Shown here one piece after another: positions 52,817-60,387 of a DNA stretch of 64,000 nucleotides; position 1 is the stretch's first letter; every line of letters begins with the position of its first letter. The stretch comes from Variovorax sp. V213 (lineage in GTDB: Bacteria > Pseudomonadota > Gammaproteobacteria > Burkholderiales > Burkholderiaceae_C). The translations under genes and the position numbers were made by a program. The stretch spans positions 2,481,001 through 2,545,000 of the forward strand of contig NZ_AP028664.1 of NCBI RefSeq assembly GCF_041154455.1, given 5' to 3'. Under the pieces are notes generated by a model. The model did not search any database. It saw only the letters and a list, made by a program, of their open reading frames with translations, and was not told where the DNA came from.

Positions 52817-53388
52817 GAGGTTGCCAAGGTTGCTGAAAATTCACGGCCCGCCGGCCAGGCGGCGGGCTCGTCGGTCAACGACTGGAGCAGGGCCAGGCCG
52901 AGCGGCCAGTCTCCATGTCCCGAATCGATGTTGATATGGCCCGCATTCTGCATGCGGACAAACTCACTGCCCCAGGCGCGGGAATATGCGCCGGCCAGGC
53001 GAATCGGGCAATACGGATCGTTGCTGCTCGCCACCACGATGCTGCGGTAGGGCAAGGCCGCATACGGCACCGGCGCGAAATCGGACAGCACGGCGCGGCG
53101 CTCGGGGTCGGCCGGCGCCACCAGCAGCGCCCCGCGGATGCGCGCGGCGGCCTCCGCCGGCAGGTGTGCCGTGGCGATGCAGCCCAAGCTGTGCGCGGCA
53201 ATCACCACGGGGCCGGGGCTCTCGAGCACCAGCCGGGCCAGCGTGGTCACCCAGGCCTCGCGCTTGGGCGAAGCCCAGTCGTCCTGCACCACCCGCGCCG
53301 CGCCCGGAATGCGCTGCTCCCACAGGCTCTGCCAGTGGCCGGGCCCAGAGTCGCGCCAGCCGGGCACGATGATCACGGAGGTCTGCAT
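52813..53388 (-). CDS. RBBP9/YdeN-family alpha/beta hydrolase
   Basis: A 191-residue serine hydrolase. It opens with the family motif IIVPGWRDSGPGHWQSLWE. The nucleophile is in AAHSLGCIA; an Asp in SSNDPYCP and a His in NAGHINIDSGHGDWP complete the triad. Substrates of this family are mostly unknown. It lies between prx and sbp with only short or overlapping junctions, so it is cotranscribed with the sulfate uptake genes. A role in sulfur or thioester metabolism is possible but unproven. Confidence 0.9.
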   Translation of the reverse strand: MQTSVIIVPGWRDSGPGHWQSLWEQRIPGAARVVQDDWASPKREAWVTTLARLVLESPGPVVIAAHSLGCIATAHLPAEAAARIRGALLVAPADPERRAVLSDFAPVPYAALPYRSIVVASSNDPYCPIRLAGAYSRAWGSEFVRMQNAGHINIDSGHGDWPLGLALLQSLTDEPAAWPAGREFSATLATS

Positions 53389-53408
53389 GGCGATGTTGCC
53401 CCGCCCGC

Positions 53409-54050
53409 CTACTTGTTGGGCTGCGGCGTGATGCGCAGATAAGGCTTCACGGCCTTGAAGCCCTTGGGAAAGCGCTCGGCGAGTTCGGCCGGGTCCTGGA
53501 TGCTCGGGATGATGACCACGTCGTCGCCGTCCTTCCAGTTCACCGGCGTGGCGACCTTGTGGCTGTCGGTGAGCTGCAGCGAATCGATCACGCGCAGGAT
53601 TTCGTCGAAGTTGCGGCCGGTGGATGCCGGGTAGGTGATGGTCGTGCGGATCACCTTCTTCGGATCGATGATGAACACGCTGCGCACCGTGGCCGTGGCC
53701 GAGGCGTTCGGATGGATCAGGTCGTACAGGTCGGCCACCTTGCGGTCGTGGTCCGCGATGATCGGGAAGTTCACGGTGGTGTTCTGGGTCTCGTTGATGT
53801 CGCCGATCCATTCCTTGTGCTTGGTGGCCGGGTCGACGCTCAGCGCGATGGGCTTCACGCCGCGCTTGGCGAACTCGCCCGACAGCGCCGCGGTCTTGCC
53901 GAGTTCGGTGGTGCACACGGGCGTGAAGTCGGCCGGGTGCGAGAAGAACACCACCCATGAATCGCCGCCCCATTGGTAGAAGTCGAGAGGGCCTTCGCTC
54001 GAATCCTGGGTGAAATTGGGGGCAGTGTCGCCGAGTCGCAGGGTCGCCAT
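53409..54050 (-). CDS. 1-Cys (Prx6-type) peroxiredoxin
   Basis: A 213-residue thiol peroxidase. The peroxidatic Cys46 is in HPADFTPVCTTELG; the Prx6 hallmarks SVDPATKHKEWIGDI and the C-terminal dimer domain ending in PYLRITPQPNK are present. No second conserved Cys is seen, so it should be a 1-Cys enzyme. It reduces peroxides in the cytoplasm. AAGGAG precedes the ATG. It is the first gene of the prx-hydrolase-sbp-cysT-cysW-cysA-dsbB run, with an upstream dyad at 54105 as candidate operator. Confidence 0.95.
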   Translation of the reverse strand: MATLRLGDTAPNFTQDSSEGPLDFYQWGGDSWVVFFSHPADFTPVCTTELGKTAALSGEFAKRGVKPIALSVDPATKHKEWIGDINETQNTTVNFPIIADHDRKVADLYDLIHPNASATATVRSVFIIDPKKVIRTTITYPASTGRNFDEILRVIDSLQLTDSHKVATPVNWKDGDDVVIIPSIQDPAELAERFPKGFKAVKPYLRITPQPNK

Positions 54051-54104
54051 GGTCGCTCCTTGAATAAGTGGGGACCCGGGATTGTGCGAAGGGCCGCTTC
54101 AATG

Positions 54105-54128
54105 CCAAACGAATATCTACTTGTTTGG
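54105..54128. promoter_or_regulatory. CCAAAC-N12-GTTTGG dyad upstream of prx
   Basis: A 24-bp A/T-rich dyad (CCAAAC then GTTTGG with a 12-bp centre) 55 bp upstream of the prx start, in a 115-nt gap between prx and the lysR stop. The position suits an activator or repressor of the sulfate operon, for example a CysB-type LysR protein, but no known consensus was matched. Confidence 0.45.
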
Positions 54129-54165
54129 TTATGGCGTTTTCCGCATAAGGAGCGCCCCACCCACG

Positions 54166-55080
54166 CTAGTACATGCCCGACTCGCTCCCCTGCAGGTGTT
54201 CAGCCAGGAAATCGATCAGCCGGCGAACCGCGGGCACCAGCGCTCGACGCGCCGGAAACACCATGTGCGCAATGACCGGCGCCGGCCCCCAGCCGGGCAA
54301 CACCCTCGCGAGCCGGCCGGCTTCCACGTCATCGCGGCACATGTAGCCAGGCAGGAAGGTCGCACCCACGCCCTCGAGCACAGCCAGTTGCAGCGTTGCA
54401 AGATCATCCGCCACGTAGCGCGGGGTATGCATGTGCACGTGAATCTCCCCCTTGGGACCTTCCAGCCGCCATTCGCTGCGCCCTTCGCTGTTGGCCGACA
54501 TGGCCGCAGTCTGGAGCCGCGCGAGATCGGCCGGCGTGTTGACCGGGCCCTGGCGCTCCAGCAAGTCCGGCCTGGCCACCAGCACCGCGTGGCTCGTTCC
54601 CAGGACCTTGGCCACGAGCGTCGTGCTGTCCTCGATGGCCGGACGCACGCGCAAGGCGATGTCGATGCCCTCCTCGATCAGGTCGACCGGCCTGTTCATC
54701 ACCCGCAGGTCGACCCGCACGGCCGGGTAAAGCGCGATGAACCGGGGCAGCAATTGCCCCAGGCCACTGTGGGCGATGGAGATCGGGCAGCTCAAGCGCA
54801 CCGTGCCGCTGGGTTCGGTCTGCACCTGCGCCACCGCTTCGGCCGCAGCCTGGGCTGCATCGCGCATGGCGGCCGAGTGGCGCAGATAGATCTCGCCCGC
54901 CGGCGTGAGAGACAGCCGCCGCGTGCTGCGCTGCATCAGCTGTACGCCCAGCCGCTCCTCGAGGTCCGCCACGCGGCGGGAGAGGCGCGATTTGGGAATG
55001 CCGAGCGCGCGGCTGGCCGCGGCAAAGCCGCCGCGCTCTGCCACCTCGGCGAAGAAAACCATGTCGTTGAGGTCTTGCAT
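54166..55080 (-). CDS. LysR-family transcriptional regulator
   Basis: A 304-residue LTTR. The winged HTH is at the N-terminus (DMVFFAEVAERGGFAAASRA, LGIPKSRLSRRVADLEERLG), followed by the effector-binding domain with VRLSCPISIAHSGLGQLLPR. The ATG at 55080 gives the family start MQDLNDMVFFAEV. It is divergent from azoR, 130 nt away, with a 22-bp dyad between them, the classical LTTR arrangement. It most likely controls azoR and itself in response to quinones or electrophiles, by analogy with similar pairs. Confidence 0.94.
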   Translation of the reverse strand: MQDLNDMVFFAEVAERGGFAAASRALGIPKSRLSRRVADLEERLGVQLMQRSTRRLSLTPAGEIYLRHSAAMRDAAQAAAEAVAQVQTEPSGTVRLSCPISIAHSGLGQLLPRFIALYPAVRVDLRVMNRPVDLIEEGIDIALRVRPAIEDSTTLVAKVLGTSHAVLVARPDLLERQGPVNTPADLARLQTAAMSANSEGRSEWRLEGPKGEIHVHMHTPRYVADDLATLQLAVLEGVGATFLPGYMCRDDVEAGRLARVLPGWGPAPVIAHMVFPARRALVPAVRRLIDFLAEHLQGSESGMY

Positions 55081-55086
55081 GAGCTC

Positions 55087-55108
55087 ATTGTCCTGCCAAT
55101 AGAACAAT
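55087..55108. promoter_or_regulatory. Candidate LysR operator between lysR and azoR
   Basis: ATTGT-C-CT at one end and AG-A-ACAAT at the other form a 22-bp dyad ending 7 bp upstream of the lysR start codon, a position for autorepression. Confidence 0.55.
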
Positions 55109-55127
55109 GAAGTCAAATTTTGCCTAC

Positions 55128-55156
55128 TTATCAATCACTCGCATCAAAAATAGAAT
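55128..55156 (+). promoter_or_regulatory. Proposed azoR promoter
   Basis: TTATCA (55128-55133), 17-bp spacer, TAGAAT (55151-55156). It matches the sigma-70 consensus at 4 and 5 of 6 positions and lies about 55 nt upstream of the azoR ATG, on the side of the LysR dyad expected for activation. Confidence 0.45.
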
Positions 55157-55210
55157 TCCCCCAACGCCGGCCACTCTTGAGCGCCGACCTCCACACGAAA
55201 GTGATTGACC

Positions 55211-55858
55211 ATGAAGCTGCTCCACATCGACTCCAGCATCCTGAGTGCCAATTCGACCTCCCGCCTCCTTACGGCTGAGATCGTGGCGGCATGGAAAACC
55301 GCGCATCCCGACGCCGCGGTCGAGTACCTCGACCTCGCCGCTGACGCCCCGTCGCACTTCGGCCCCGACGCCCTCGGCATCAAGACCGGCGTGCAGGCCC
55401 AGCCGACCGAAGCCCAGCAGCGCGAAAACGCGCTCTCGGAAAAGCTCGTGAACCAGTTCCTCGCCGCCGACGTCATCGTCGTGGGCGCGCCGTTGTACAA
55501 CTTTTCGGTTCCGACCCAGCTCAAGGCCTGGATCGACCGCCTCGCGCAAGTCGGCCGCACCTTCAAGTACACCGACAAGGGCCCGGTGGGCCTGGCCGGC
55601 GGCAAGACCGTGATCGTCGCGTCCACCCGCGGCGGCATCTACTCGACCACCGAAGGCGGCCAGGCTGCGGAGCACCAGGAAAGCTACCTGAAAGTGGTCT
55701 TCGGTTTCTTCGGCATCACCGACGTGCGCTTCGTCCGCGCCGAAGGCCTGGCCATGGGTGACGCACCCAAGGCCGCTGCGCTGGCTGGGGCACGTGCCGA
55801 GATCCTGGCAGCAACGGCCGAAGCCGCCAACCAGAGGGACGTGGCCCAGGCTGCCTGA
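55211..55858 (+). CDS. azoR: FMN-dependent NADH-azoreductase
   Basis: A 215-residue flavodoxin-fold quinone/azo reductase. It starts MKLLHIDSSILSANSTSRLL, with the FMN phosphate-binding SS...NSTSR segment, and shows APLYNFSVPTQLKAWIDR and ASTRGGIYSTTEG at the flavin and dimer contacts. It reduces quinones and azo dyes by two electrons. The reading frame also opens at a TTG two codons earlier, but ATG 55211 is the family start. It is divergent from a lysR gene and ends before a strong terminator. Confidence 0.94.
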   Translation: MKLLHIDSSILSANSTSRLLTAEIVAAWKTAHPDAAVEYLDLAADAPSHFGPDALGIKTGVQAQPTEAQQRENALSEKLVNQFLAADVIVVGAPLYNFSVPTQLKAWIDRLAQVGRTFKYTDKGPVGLAGGKTVIVASTRGGIYSTTEGGQAAEHQESYLKVVFGFFGITDVRFVRAEGLAMGDAPKAAALAGARAEILAATAEAANQRDVAQAA

Positions 55859-55881
55859 GCCCGGGTTTGCGTCCAAAAAAG

Positions 55882-55906
55882 AAAGCCGCCCCTCGGGGCG
55901 GCTTTT
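55882..55906. terminator. Bidirectional intrinsic terminator between azoR and the FMN reductase gene
   Basis: AAAGCCGCCCC-TC-GGGGCGGCTTTT: an 11-bp perfect stem with A-rich sequence on the left and T-rich on the right, between two converging genes. Confidence 0.9.
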
Positions 55907-55939
55907 GCGCGTCATGGCGCACCGATGGCAAGTTGTCCG

Positions 55940-56497
55940 TCAGGCGGCCGAGTGGCGCTGGATCCAGGTCACGTACTTGTCCATCCAGCCCAGTAGGAAT
56001 TTCTTCGTACCCTCGTTGCCGATGTGGCCCCGGTCGTCGAACAGGCCATCCTTGAACTGCAGGAAGATCTCCGGTGCACCCATCGTCGGAACGTCCAGGT
56101 AGGACAGCACATTGCGCAGATGCTGCTGTGCCAGCGCGGTGCCAGTGGCGCCCACCGAAATGCCCACCACGGCCGCGGGCTTGCCCGCCCAGGCACTCTG
56201 CCCATACGGACGCGAAGCGTGGTCGATGGCGTTCTTCAGCAAGCCGGGGAACGAGCGGTTGTATTCGGGCGTCACGAACAACAAACCCTGGGCCGCCGCA
56301 ATCTCGGTCTTGAGCCGCCTCACCGAAGGCGCCTGGTTGCCGTCGTCGTCCTGGTTGTACAGAGGCAGATCGTCGATGCGCAGATGTTCGAACGTGAAGT
56401 TCGAAGGGGCAAGGTGCGCCAGCGCGACGGCCAGCTTCTGGTTGTACGAATCCTTGCGAAGGCTACCGACGATCACGGCAATTCGGGTCTGGCTCAT
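55940..56497 (-). CDS. NAD(P)H-dependent FMN reductase
   Basis: A 185-residue flavodoxin-like reductase. FMN-binding motifs are GSLRKDSYNQKLA (phosphate loop) and TPEYNRSFPGLLKNAIDHAS (isoalloxazine site). The family includes azoreductases, chromate reductases and SsuE-type reductases that feed FMNH2 to monooxygenases. SsuE is a possibility since ssu genes lie nearby, but the position, 3.6 kb from ssuF and facing azoR, does not favour it. The ATG at 56497 is preceded by AAGGAG. Confidence 0.9.
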   Translation of the reverse strand: MSQTRIAVIVGSLRKDSYNQKLAVALAHLAPSNFTFEHLRIDDLPLYNQDDDGNQAPSVRRLKTEIAAAQGLLFVTPEYNRSFPGLLKNAIDHASRPYGQSAWAGKPAAVVGISVGATGTALAQQHLRNVLSYLDVPTMGAPEIFLQFKDGLFDDRGHIGNEGTKKFLLGWMDKYVTWIQRHSAA

Positions 56498-56680
56498 GAA
56501 TTGAAGCTCCTTGAATTGAGAGAAGGGAATAAGCGTTTGGCGAAAACCATTATGCGAAGCGCCCAAGACCTTTTCTAGAAAAGCTCTTCGCTTCGCCTCC
56601 GGCTTTCAGGCAGGCAAAAGCAGGCTCGCGCAATCGCGGGCATCATCGCCCGGGTCCTTTCGACTCAGGAGCGATTCACA

Positions 56681-57628
56681 ATGCGATTTCTGGTGGTGGG
56701 TGCCGGCGCACTCGGTGGTTATTTCGGCGGCCGGTTGCTGGAGGCGGGGCGCGACGTGACCTTTCTGCTGCGCCCTCGGCGCGCGGCGCAGATCGCGAAG
56801 ACCGGGCTGGCGATTCAAAGCCCCTTCGGCAACCTGCAGCTGCCTTCGCCGCCCCACGTGATGGCCGAAGACATCGAGGCGCCATTCGACGTGATCGTTG
56901 TCGCAAGCAAGGCCTACGACCTCGATTCGACAATGGATTCCTTCGCGCCAGCGGTGGGGCCGGGCACGGTCATTCTTCCTCTGCTCAACGGCATGAAACA
57001 CATCGACCGCCTGGTCGAGCGCTTCGGCAACGAGCGCGTGCTGGGCGGCCTTTGCATGATTTCCGCCACGCTGGACGACGAAGGCCGCGTGCTGCACCTC
57101 AACGACATGCACGGCCTGAGCTATGGCGAGCGCGCCGGCGGCCGATCGGCACGGGTCGATGCCATCGAGGCGCAATTCGCAGGGGCGAAGTTCGATGCCA
57201 CCGCGAGCGAGACCATCTCGCAGGACATGTGGGAGAAATGGGTCTTCATCGCCTCGGCGGCGGGCCTCACGAGCCTGATGCGCGCATCCATCGGCGACAT
57301 CGTGGCGTCAGGGGGACAGGACGTGGCGCTCGCGATCTTCGACGAATGCTGCGCCATTGCCGCGCACAACGGATTCGCGCCGCGCCCCGCTGCCGTCGAG
57401 CGCGGCCGCAAGATCGTGACCGCGGCGGGCTCGGCGATGACGGCTTCCATGTACAAGGACATCGTGCGCGGCGCGCCGGTCGAGGCCGACCACATCATCG
57501 GCGACCTGTTGAGCCGCGCCGCGCGGGCCGAATCGCCGGTGCCTTCGGTGCTGCGCACGGCCTACGTGCATCTCAAGGCCTACGAGGCGCGGGCCGCACT
57601 GGCCAGCCGCGGCGCTACTCCGACTTGA
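56681..57628 (+). CDS. 2-dehydropantoate 2-reductase family protein
   Basis: A 315-residue NADPH-dependent ketoacid reductase. The N-terminal dinucleotide motif is VGAGALGGYFGGRL, the VASKAYDL segment and MWEKWVFIASAAGLTSLMR carry the active-site Lys/Asn region, and the C-terminal helical domain includes AMTASMYKDIVRGAPVEADH. It resembles PanE of the pantothenate pathway. Other ketopantoate reductase-like proteins act on different 2-oxoacids, so the name panE is not certain. It ends 14 nt inside the converging flavoprotein gene. The 183-nt upstream gap shows no clear promoter. Confidence 0.9.
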   Translation: MRFLVVGAGALGGYFGGRLLEAGRDVTFLLRPRRAAQIAKTGLAIQSPFGNLQLPSPPHVMAEDIEAPFDVIVVASKAYDLDSTMDSFAPAVGPGTVILPLLNGMKHIDRLVERFGNERVLGGLCMISATLDDEGRVLHLNDMHGLSYGERAGGRSARVDAIEAQFAGAKFDATASETISQDMWEKWVFIASAAGLTSLMRASIGDIVASGGQDVALAIFDECCAIAAHNGFAPRPAAVERGRKIVTAAGSAMTASMYKDIVRGAPVEADHIIGDLLSRAARAESPVPSVLRTAYVHLKAYEARAALASRGATPT

Positions 57629-58982
57629 GGATCGTCTCGCCCTTCAGCGCACCCATGTCCCGGATGTTGAAGCGGTGCCGCTTCCACCCCTCCCACGTGC
57701 GGCGCATGTGGGTGATCGAGATGAAGTAGTAGAGAAACTTGAACATGCCGAGCGCCCGCCACATCGGCGTACCGCGGTAGATATCACCGGCCAGCAGCGA
57801 CATCAGCCCCTCCTTCACGCGGAACGGATTGCCGGGATGCATGAACATGTCGCGGATCGTCGGGTTGGTCACGCGGTAGATGAACCATGAGTATTCGCGC
57901 GGCCCCTTGCGCATCATGGCTTCGAAGTCCTTCCGCGCGGGCGCCAGCTCGGCGGGCTTGTCGAGGGCCGTGGCCACCAGTTGGGCGCCGTCGAAGGCAC
58001 TGTGCATGGCGAGGTACACGCCCGACGAGAACATCGGGTCGATGAAGGTAAAGGCGTCGCCCAGCATCAGGTAGCGGTCGCCCGTGGCATGGGTGCTCGA
58101 GTACGAGAAATTGCCGGTGGCGTGCACCGCATCGTCGACCAGAGTGGCGTTCTTGAGCCGTTCCACCAGCACCGGGCACAGCGCAATGGTGTCGTAGAAA
58201 AAGTCTTTCAGCGGCTTGTCGCGCGTCTTCAGGTAGTAGGGCCAGCAGACCGCGCCCACGCTGGTGGTGCCATCGGCCAGCGGAATGAACCAGAACCAGC
58301 CGTGCGGGAACCAGCAGATGCTGATGTTGCCTTCCTTCTTGCCTTCGAGCCGTTCGGCGTTGGTGAAGTGGCCGAACAGCGCAGTGCTGTTGTGGTCGGG
58401 GTTCTTTTCCTTGCAGCGGAATTTGTTGGCCAGCAGCGTGTCGCGCCCCGTCGCGTCCACCACGAAGCGGGCGCGCCAGCTGCGCCTGGCACCGTCGTCC
58501 ATTTCGGCCTGCACCGTGGCGCCGTCGGCATCGAAGGCCACGTCGCGCACCTTGCAGCCTTCGACCGTCTGCGCGCCGCGCGTGGCGGCGTTGCGGAACA
58601 GCAGTTCGTCGAGTTCCGAGCGGCGCACCTGCCAGGCAGAGTCGAGCGTCTTGTCCCAGCCTTCGGCAAAGTCCACGTAGCTGCGGTGCTCATGCTCCGG
58701 CGAGACGAACTCGATGCCGAATTTGGGCATCCCGATCTTCTCGACCTGGTCGCGCACGCCGAGCTTGTCGAAAAGCTCCACGTTCGCCGGCAGCAGCGAT
58801 TCGCCGATGTGAAATCGCGGGTGATGCGCCTTTTCGAGCAGCACCACCTCTCGGCCCTGCTGCGCGAGCAGCGCCGAAATCGTGGCACCCGCGGGGCCCC
58901 CGCCGATCACGAGCACATCGCAGGACTGGTCGGCGCCCGGGGGCATGGAAGAAGCGGAGGAAGTGGCTTGAGGCAAGGACAT
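57615..58982 (-). CDS. FAD-dependent oxidoreductase with flavin-halogenase motifs
   Basis: A 455-residue flavoprotein. The FAD-binding GGGPAGATISALLAQQG is at about 27-43, and the halogenase-superfamily opening PRFHIGESLLPANVELFDKL follows. HGWFWFIPLADG (GWFWFIP at 228-234) matches the GWxWxIP motif of flavin-dependent halogenases. Lys87 in MPKFGIEFV lines up with the catalytic lysine region of tryptophan halogenases. GDRYLMLGDAFTFIDPMFSSG is the second FAD motif. It could be a halogenase, or a related hydroxylase/geranylgeranyl reductase-like enzyme. No biosynthetic partner genes are adjacent. Its gene overlaps the converging panE-like gene by 14 nt. Confidence 0.85.
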   Translation of the reverse strand: MSLPQATSSASSMPPGADQSCDVLVIGGGPAGATISALLAQQGREVVLLEKAHHPRFHIGESLLPANVELFDKLGVRDQVEKIGMPKFGIEFVSPEHEHRSYVDFAEGWDKTLDSAWQVRRSELDELLFRNAATRGAQTVEGCKVRDVAFDADGATVQAEMDDGARRSWRARFVVDATGRDTLLANKFRCKEKNPDHNSTALFGHFTNAERLEGKKEGNISICWFPHGWFWFIPLADGTTSVGAVCWPYYLKTRDKPLKDFFYDTIALCPVLVERLKNATLVDDAVHATGNFSYSSTHATGDRYLMLGDAFTFIDPMFSSGVYLAMHSAFDGAQLVATALDKPAELAPARKDFEAMMRKGPREYSWFIYRVTNPTIRDMFMHPGNPFRVKEGLMSLLAGDIYRGTPMWRALGMFKFLYYFISITHMRRTWEGWKRHRFNIRDMGALKGETILKSE

Positions 58983-59055
58983 GCGGATGCAAGCAACATT
59001 GTTAACAATGGTGAAGCATAGCGTGGCCGACGATGCCCCGGCCTTCGACGCCCCT

Positions 59056-59970
59056 CTATGGCGCGTTTGCCTTTGGCGCGTTCTGCAGGCTGGCCTGCGT
59101 CACGCTGGCGCCCGGCTTCACATCCTCAGTGATCCACACGTTGCCGCCGATGACCGCACCCCTCCCCAGCGTCACGCGGCCAAGGATGGTGGCGCCGGCG
59201 TAGATCACCACGTCGTCCTCCACCACCGGATGCCGCGGCAGGCCCTTCTGCAGGTTGCCCTCGGCGTCGGTGGGAAAGCGCTTGGCGCCCAGCGTCACGG
59301 CCTGGTACAGGCGCACGCGCTTGCCGATGATCGCCGTCTCGCCGATCACCACGCCCGTGCCGTGGTCCATGAAGAAGCCCGCGTCGATCTGCGCGCCGGG
59401 GTGGATGTCGATGCCTGTCTGTGCATGCGCGAGTTCGGCCACGATACGCGCCAGCAGCGGCAGGCCGAGTTCGTAGAGCCGGTGCGCAAAGCGGTGGTGG
59501 ATCATTGCGAGCACGCCGGGGTAGCACAGCAGCACCTCGTCGACGCTGCGCGCGGCCGGATCCCCCTGGTACGCCGCAAGCACGTCGCTGTCGAGCAGTC
59601 GGCGCAGGCCCGGCAGCGCACTTGCGAACTGGCGAACCGCCTCGGTCGCCATCTGGTCGATCTCGCTCGCGGGCCGCGGCTGGTGGCGCGCATTGAAGTT
59701 CAGCTCCAGCCGCGCCTGCACCACCAGGGATTCCAGGGCCGTGCTCAGCGTATGGCCGACGTAGAAATCTTCACTCTCGTGGCGCAGTTCGGGCGGCCCG
59801 AGCCGCATCGGAAACAGCGCGCCCTTGAGCAGCTCCACGATCTGCGCAAGCGCATCGCGCGAGGGAAACTCGCGCGCGCCGGGTTCGCGCGAACGGCGCT
59901 GCGAATCGCGCCACTCGTTGCGCGCGTCGTGCAGCGCGCGGACGATATCGCTCACTTCGAAGTTGACCAT
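59056..59970 (-). CDS. cysE: Serine O-acetyltransferase CysE/EpsC-like
   Basis: A 304-residue enzyme making O-acetylserine from serine and acetyl-CoA for cysteine synthesis. The N-terminal helical domain is followed by left-handed beta-helix hexapeptide repeats (about 185-285): DIHPGAQIDAGFFMDHGTGV, VIGETAIIGKRVRLYQAVTL, then GATILGRVTLGRGAVIGGNV. The catalytic His of MDHGTGVVIGETA is conserved. It is longer than E. coli CysE at the N-terminus, like other betaproteobacterial forms. The ATG at 59970 is chosen over an in-frame ATG at 60093 that would read through the terminator of ssuF. Confidence 0.9.
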   Translation of the reverse strand: MVNFEVSDIVRALHDARNEWRDSQRRSREPGAREFPSRDALAQIVELLKGALFPMRLGPPELRHESEDFYVGHTLSTALESLVVQARLELNFNARHQPRPASEIDQMATEAVRQFASALPGLRRLLDSDVLAAYQGDPAARSVDEVLLCYPGVLAMIHHRFAHRLYELGLPLLARIVAELAHAQTGIDIHPGAQIDAGFFMDHGTGVVIGETAIIGKRVRLYQAVTLGAKRFPTDAEGNLQKGLPRHPVVEDDVVIYAGATILGRVTLGRGAVIGGNVWITEDVKPGASVTQASLQNAPKANAP

Positions 59971-60053
59971 GGTGTTCTCTCCGGGCGGTGTAACCAACAC
60001 TGTAGAAGCCCGCGACCCGTGTGCCAAGAACGGAAAACCCGACTGCGAAATCG

Positions 60054-60085
60054 AAAAAAACCCGGCACCAAGGCGGCGCCGGGTT
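60054..60085 (-). terminator. Intrinsic terminator after ssuF
   Basis: On the minus strand AACCCGGCgCC and GGtGCCGGGTT pair with one mismatch, followed by seven T. It lies about 20 nt after the ssuF stop and closes the ssu-metY-ssuF transcript before cysE. Confidence 0.85.
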
Positions 60086-60106
60086 GTTCGCAAGCCCGAG
60101 GGTCCG

Positions 60107-60322
60107 TCAGAGCTTCGCGATCGAAACCTCCGTCGACTTGACGAGCGCGACCACGTCGGAGCCCACCTTGAGCTGCAGTTCGTCGACCGAGCGCGTGGTG
60201 ATGACTGAGGTCACGATGCCCCAGGCGGTTTCGACGTCGACTTCGGAGACGACGTCGCCGCGGATGATTTCGCGGACCTTGCCCTTGAACTGGTTGCGGA
60301 CGTTGATGGCTTGAATGGACAT
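60107..60322 (-). CDS. ssuF: SsuF-like molybdopterin-binding (TOBE) protein
   Basis: A 71-residue protein consisting of a single Mop/TOBE domain (RNQFKGKVREIIRGDVVSEV, then TSVITTRSVDELQLKVGSDV and ALVKSTEVSIAKL). Proteins of this size bind molybdate or molybdopterin as multimers. In Pseudomonas putida ssuF, the last gene of ssuEADCBF, encodes exactly such a protein and is needed for sulfonate or sulfate-ester use. Here it lies at the end of the ssu run with metY inserted between ssuB and ssuF. The identification rests on size, domain and context. Confidence 0.8.
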   Translation of the reverse strand: MSIQAINVRNQFKGKVREIIRGDVVSEVDVETAWGIVTSVITTRSVDELQLKVGSDVVALVKSTEVSIAKL

Positions 60323-60387
60323 GATGTTTCTCTTTCGGGTTGAAGGAAGGTTCGAATGGGAGTGAAGGGAAGTGGAAGCGGTGCGGA

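Noticed and set aside
55940..56497. Assigning the FMN reductase as SsuE
   Set aside because: It belongs to the same broad flavodoxin-like family but lies outside the ssu cluster, with five other genes and several terminators between or around them.
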